A DNA stretch of 64,000 nt. Source: Galeopsis tetrahit (taxonomy: Eukaryota; Streptophyta; Magnoliopsida; Lamiales; Lamiaceae). Under the pieces are notes generated by a model that saw only the letters and a program-made list of their open reading frames with translations, had not been told where the DNA came from and did not search any database. Within the stretch, counting starts at the first letter, position 1, and every line of letters begins with the position of its first letter. This document shows positions 58,936 through 64,000 of the stretch, in pieces. The stretch covers positions 15,794,881-15,858,880 of the forward strand of contig OY776122.1 in NCBI GenBank assembly GCA_963675135.1, read 5' to 3'. Made by a program: the position numbers and the translations under genes.

Positions 58936-60308
58936 AACTGTGCTAACATTTCAGGTACTGATCTTATACCAAGAGGAACATGAAGCAGAAACTAAGAGCA
59001 GTACATTAAAACTCAAAATCCAGAAGAGACAACCCTATGTCAGATCACTACACTTAAAACAGGTAACAAGGTTACTAAAGTGACCTTAATCCCAATGAGG
59101 AAGCTGGTAAAGCTGAGGGACACTGAGAACATACATTAAGGGGGAATCTGTGATTTCTTAAAGATTCTTTTGTTGACTCAGAACACTAAAGTCATTTTAG
59201 CATAAACCTTGATGTGATCATTAAGTTAAACATATTGTTACTAATCTGTACTGTTTTACACTTATATCTCATGAACTAACACTTTTACCAAGGTGAAACA
59301 GGCACAGAAGAGGAATTCTCCACTGAAGGGGGAACTGATCTGATTACAGATTTGAAAAGTCTACTAATCTGATCTGATTACAGACTATAGCAGTCTATAG
59401 ATATATTCTGATTAATAAATTGACTTGTCTACAGAACTGTACTGATTACAAAGCTTCTTTGTCTACAGTACTGATCTGATTACAATTCAGTTATTCTACA
59501 GAACTAATCTGATTACTGACTAATCTGTCTACAGAAAGACTTGTTTACTACTAATCTGTCTACAAGAAATCTACTGATCTGACACAGTACTGATCTGAGG
59601 ATTACTGTGCTGATATCAAAAAGGTGAAATCAGGAAAATTGGGTACTGATCTGAAACTACTGTGCTGACCCATCTACTGATCTGAAATCTACTGTGCTGA
59701 TTCATCTACTGATCTGATTTCTAAAAAGTTTACTCAGCTGATCACAGTACTCAGCTGAATCCAGATAAGTAGTTCTTATAATAAAATTGTGAAAAAATGA
59801 TGTAAAAATGTAACTGAAACAACTGTGCTGATAAAAATCAGCAGAGTATTTTTAACCTAACTTGGTGTTGTATCTACTAAACAATATACTAATGACCTTA
59901 CCTAGACCTTGAAGGGTGAAATCATGCAACAACTGAAATCTATTAGGGAGTTGTATGATGAAGCCAAAAAGGGGGAAGGAAAAGCTATAAATGTTACAGA
60001 GAATATAAATGTGGATAAAGGTATTACTGATCATCAACATATGATGGATATAAAAGCAAGGATGTATGTTGCATTCAGAATCTGAAGATACAGAATGAAG
60101 ATGAAGGACAAGCTCACAAGATAACATTTCTTATCCTTAGTCTTTATTTCTATATTTTTGTGTGTTGCATATTTTGTTAGTATGTGTAATATGTGAAATA
60201 TCTAATCTGATTGTGAATATGATATGAAATTTTGACTTGATGAACTGTTATGATAGACTACATACTTAACTACTGATTTATTAACATTTAAGTAGTTTTG
60301 GCTTCATC
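58936..60308 (+). other. Element B post-pol region with remnants of the third ORF
   Basis: The first ~850 bp match A's spacer, including TTAAGGGGGAA (about 59137), GAAGGGGGAAC (about 59327) and the CTGATCTGATTACA cluster. After about 59850 only short pieces of A's third ORF remain: GATGAAGCCAAAAAGGGGGA (about 59958; A at 23253), ACTGATCATCAACATATGAT (about 60027; A at 24070) and TTGCATTCAGAATCTGAAG. So about 3 kb of the ORF was lost, apparently in at least two deletions. Confidence 0.8.
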
Positions 60309-60321
60309 AAAAAGGGGGAAA
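60309..60321 (+). other. Polypurine tract of element B
   Basis: AAAAAGGGGGAAA one base before the 3' LTR, identical to element A. Confidence 0.9.
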
Positions 60322-60322
60322 T

Positions 60323-61892
60323 TGTTGGGATATGAATCCTATTAACAATGTTCTAATTGATGATTGTATGTTTTGATGGCCAAAAGCAACTTAAAGTTAG
60401 TAATATATGTGGTTCTAAGTCATCTTAACTAAGTCATCTGAAAACAAGATTACTGATCTTAACTAAGTCATCTGAAATAAGTTTACTGATCTTATTAAGA
60501 AGTATTGAAAATAAGATTACTGATCTGAGTATGGAAACTGAGAATAATTTTAGTGATCTTATGTATTCTGATTTACTGATCTTGTATACTTACTGATCTT
60601 ATATGCTTACTGATTTTATATGTAAGTTACTGATCTTAGGTGTTTACTGGTCTTATTGGTTACTGATCTGATATATGAACTGTTAGGAACTAAGCTGATG
60701 TTTTGTATTGTATAGACAGCTTATAGTATAGGACTTAGATATACTCATCTGTATATAGTTCAGTTGATGTATGGATAGGTTTTATATTTGTAAAGTTGTA
60801 TTCGATTGTAATCAGCATTGTAAAATTCAGAACAGTAGACTAGGAAGAGATTAGAAGAAGATCAGAAGACTATGAAGACTCAGAGGACTACTTCAGAGTA
60901 AGAAGACTTCAAAAAGAAGAGTTGAAGATAAGCTTAGAAGAAATCTGGAGAAGTTTTGAACAGTTTTAAGTTACTGTGCTGACTGACTCAGCAGAGTAAA
61001 AATCCGAAGAGTAAAAATCAGAACAGTAAGTTACTGTGCTGATTTGGTAAAATTGAAGAATAAGTTTGGAAAACTTATGTAAAGAGTAACTGAAGATATA
61101 TTGAAGAGATGCTGACTTGGAAGTTGAAGGAAGTTACAAAGTCGGTTACAAGAAGAAGTTACAAAAACAGTTTAGAGTTAGTTGAGAGTTAGTTCACAAA
61201 CTGCTAACTGTCATACTAAGTTCTATAAATACTGTGTGATCTCCTACTGCTAAGACTACTGATCTTAAAACATTCACAAGCAAGCTAAAGTCTACAGAGC
61301 ACAAGAAGAACTCACAGAGTTGAAGGAGATTAAAGAAGAGAAGAGCCACTGAATTGAAGAGAAGAATCAAAGGCTACTCAAAGAGAAGTTTTACTTTTCA
61401 AGTTCAAGTTTGTATTTTGTAAACAAGTGTGCTAGTTACTTGTGAAATTACTAGTAGATCGAAGATACACTTGAAAGTGTAATCGATAAGATCACAGTCT
61501 TAATCTTGGGACTTTAAGCCACAAGAAACTCAAGAAGGAAGAGTTAATAAAACTTCACAACTGGAGTTGTGAGAGTGGATGTAGACATTTGTCGAACCAC
61601 TATAAAATTCTGTGTTCTTTACTTTACTGTTTGATATTTGTTTGAATTGTTTAACTAAGAACATTAAGAATTAACAAAGATAAAGATCTAAAGAAAAGTT
61701 GAGTATAAACTAGTAAGGCCCATATTGTTCTGAAAGTACTGATCTGAGCTGAGTAAGCACAGTACAGTACATAAGAAGACTAAATTCCGCATTGCATATT
61801 CTGATATTTTGAAAGATTTTTGAAAGTCTATTCACCCCTCCCCTCTAGACTTTCTTAGCTTACTCAATCTTAACTCAACTTTGGGACCAACA
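60323..61892 (+). repeat. 3' LTR of element B
   Basis: 1,570 bp, identical in length to the 5' LTR. Differences noted near 60517, 60572, 60650 and 61472 (relative to the left copy). Followed by CTTTG. Confidence 0.95.
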
Positions 61893-62148
61893 CTTTGTGA
61901 TCATAGGTCAATTTCCACAAAAACACATTGGAGGAACCATTTCCTGAAAGTTTGACGAAACACAAGTACAATATATATATGAGACGGGATTAAAAATGAT
62001 GCATGTAACAACAATTAAAAGCTCAAGTAGTCAACAATTACAATGCTAATCAAACAAATACAAATTATGATCCCCAATCACAGCAATGACACAAATTCGA
62101 ATGTCCAAACATGCAAATCATACAAACTCAAATGTCTACTCGCAGTAA
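61893..62148 (-). other. Harbinger interior between element B and the transposase stop
   Basis: Short AT-rich stretch, probably 3' UTR of the transposase gene. The first five bases (CTTTG) are the element B target duplication. Confidence 0.5.
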
Positions 62149-63540
62149 TTAAAAAAAAAAGTAAAAATGTGTTGAAGTCCAAACATGCAATGAAAGCCAG
62201 AATGTATTAGTCTCCGGATCTCCAACGATCCCACATCCCTTGAGCCAAACCCCCTCGCCATTCGTAAATTGTGGCGATGACTCAACGGTGTCCACAACGT
62301 CATCATTCATTTCATCGTCGGTCGGGACATCATCTTGTAAATCAAACATTTCCTCGATTGGGTCAACATGCATTTGAGAGCGGCAATAATTGTGAAGTAG
62401 GAAACAAGCCATGATAAGTTTAACTTGAACCTTAAGAGGATAGAACGACGAAGTTCTAAGTATCCCAAAACGCTTTTTCAATACACCAAAAGCCCGTTCT
62501 ATGATATTACGCGCCCTAGTGTGTCTCATGTTGTAATGTTCCTGTGGATTAGTTGGCCTGCTAGTATTGGGACCCCACTCACTTAGATGATACCGACAAC
62601 TATGGTAAGGAACAAGAAAGTCTTCGCTGTTAGGATAACCGTTGTCACACAGATAGTACTTCCCTACGAAAGACATTTAGGTGAGATGCATGACTATAGA
62701 CAGGTAAGCAACATGTTACACGTACACATACTTACTTTTAGGAACTTTGAGACCATAAGGCCTGGATACAACATCACGAAGTATTCTATAATCGGCAGCA
62801 GGCCCTTCCCACCACGGAAGAATGTAAACGAATCGCATTTGTGTGTCGCATACTCCGAGCACATTGGTAGAAATACGGCCCTTCCGTGTTCTATAACGTG
62901 CTCTATCTTAGGAAGGTATATGAAGATCAATAAATGTTCTATCAAGGGCACCAAGACAACCCTATGAAAAGAAGTTGAGGATATAGTTAAAACGACAAAG
63001 ACAACATACGTAGCTTATAATGCAATTCAAGAGGAAATGTATACAAAAAATTACCTTGAACCATTTCCATCTTGAGTCGGTGGAGTCATCAGATACAGGT
63101 ACATGCTTAATTAAGAACAGATGATGCAATTTCAAAACAGCTTTCAATACTAAGTGGACAATGGTGGATATTGTTTGACCAGAACTTTCAAAATCAAATG
63201 CCACAACCCTATTCTTTTTATGGTGAGCAAGAACAGATAAGAACACTGAAACTTGCTCTTCAACACCAACATACTTTCGTCTTTTTAAGCCCCCTAATTC
63301 GTTTAGTAAATAACACAAATGTGCAAACACATTTCGATCCATCCTTAGATTCGCAACACAATCAGAATCATGAGTATGGACCAGTCTATTCAAGTGTAAA
63401 ACTTGCCTAGGGATTCTAGAAATCATACCCCAAGTAAGGGTGCACCTTCTGACATTTCTGTTTCGTCTAATTATTAGGATTATGAGTATACATGTAAGAA
63501 TGAACTGTTGATGCAAGATCTCTTCAACTAAGAAGAACAT
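62149..63540 (-). pseudogene. PIF/Harbinger DDE transposase (one in-frame stop)
   Basis: Three exons, 63055-63540, 62736-62961 and 62149-62663; GT-AG introns, phases fit, 1,227 bp (408 residues), the usual size for this family. The N-terminal part has FAHLCYLLNELGGLKRRKYV and the helix-turn-helix-like region VSVFLSVLAHHKKNRVVAFDF. The DDE_Tnp_4 catalytic core shows D in GCLGALDRTFID, D in YLCDNGYPN and E in NIIERAFGVLKKRFGIL. A TAA at 62908-62910, shortly after the first catalytic Asp, breaks the frame. Otherwise the domain is complete. It would cut and join element ends together with the Myb-like ORF1 product. Confidence 0.88.
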
Positions 63541-64000
63541 CAGAAGTTTTTTTTTTCATCGAAGGGGTCAGCATTGTATAGGTAGGAATTACCTATACGA
63601 ACAACGAATAATTAGATACTCAAACAAACAGAGAATGAGGCAATATCAAATGACAAGGGAGGGAATGAACACAGATCGCACAACAATGTTCCCAAAGCAC
63701 ACAAGCAAAACAAAAGAAATCAAAACACTTGTATAAAGATTCTCAAATCCATAAACCCTACAATAAAAATGCACGCTAACCTATGTGTAATAAAAAAATG
63801 CGACGGAACCCTAAGCCCACAAAGATAACCTACACGCAACCGATCTAGGTTATTAAAAATCTCCAACAAAAAATTACTAATCTGAAATAACTAAAGCAAA
63901 TCGAACATTCAAGTGAACAAGCAAATCAAACCTTCAAGCTTTACGTCAAGGAACCCAACGACCAGCGAACACACACCTAAAAACCACAAGAGAATGGTGA
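63541..64000. other. Probable 5' part of the Harbinger element, to the window end
   Basis: No ORF or terminal repeat seen. Position upstream of the transposase start suggests leader or terminal sequence of the Harbinger element. Confidence 0.35.

Larger units (their letters stand above)
51352..61892 (+). mobile_element. Element B: young Sirevirus-type Ty1/copia copy, 10,541 bp
   Basis: Same family as element A. Flanked by the duplication CTTTG (51347-51351 and 61893-61897). LTRs 51352-52921 and 60323-61892 are both 1,570 bp and differ at about four sites by eye. gag and pol remain but are interrupted by a frameshift and stops, and almost all of the third ORF is deleted. It is younger than A but non-autonomous, so it probably moved using proteins supplied by another copy. 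Confidence 0.95.
49738..63540 (-). mobile_element. PIF/Harbinger transposon split by element B
   Basis: On the minus strand a DDE transposase (62149-63540) is followed by a Myb/SANT-like ORF (49738-50622). Between them lies element B (51352-61892) with duplication CTTTG (51347-51351, 61893-61897), so before that insertion the two ORFs were about 1.5 kb apart. This two-gene layout is the hallmark of PIF/Harbinger elements. Terminal inverted repeats could not be found; the element probably extends beyond both ORFs and perhaps past the window end. Confidence 0.8.

Overview
This is plant nuclear DNA, most likely from a eudicot. It is AT-rich, has GT-AG introns, and is built mainly of nested plant transposable elements. 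Only two pieces look like host genes. One is the 3' end of an unrecognised plus-strand gene (1-2045). The other is a complete seven-exon minus-strand gene for a Peter Pan-like (SSF1/PPAN) Brix-domain ribosome-biogenesis protein (4193-6484), whose exons join in frame to 336 residues. Two TGGGCC (site II) motifs lie upstream of it.

Layout: 6.7-9.6 kb holds degenerate non-autonomous DNA elements, inverted repeats and a truncated Mutator-like (MULE) end. From 9.65 to 27.99 kb lies an old minus-strand Ty1/copia element. It is split at 10738 by a large plus-strand copia element of Sirevirus type (element A, 10738-25733; 5-bp target duplication ACCGC). A is itself split in its reverse transcriptase by an inverted solo LTR of the same family (17079-18739; target duplication TACAC). 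A carries gag, pol and a third ~1,040-codon coiled-coil ORF before its 3' LTR. From 28 to 30.4 kb there is a hAT-type element (8-bp duplication) and a 1,069-bp non-autonomous MULE with 9-bp duplications and a GC-rich interior.

31.97-40.57 kb is a complete CACTA (En/Spm) transposon with perfect 14-bp ends, TTA target duplications and dense CCGACGGA subterminal repeats. Its TNP1-like (420 aa) and TNP2-like (1,195 aa) genes have no visible defect. It sits inside what looks like a solo copia LTR, exactly at the junction of a ~79-bp tandem duplication. 41-49.7 kb is gene-free and holds hAT, Stowaway-like and Tourist-like elements.

49.7-63.5 kb is a minus-strand PIF/Harbinger transposon: a Myb/SANT-like ORF at 49738-50622 and a DDE transposase at 62149-63540, each with one in-frame stop. 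A second Sirevirus copy (element B, 51352-61892; duplication CTTTG) splits it. B's two 1,570-bp LTRs differ at about four positions, so it is recent, yet its gag and pol are broken and it has lost most of the third ORF.

The best candidates for new biology are the third ORF of this Sirevirus family, the conserved gag-stop/-1-frame pol arrangement in both copies, the apparently intact CACTA element with a third internal repeat cluster between its two genes, and the duplicated target flanking it.
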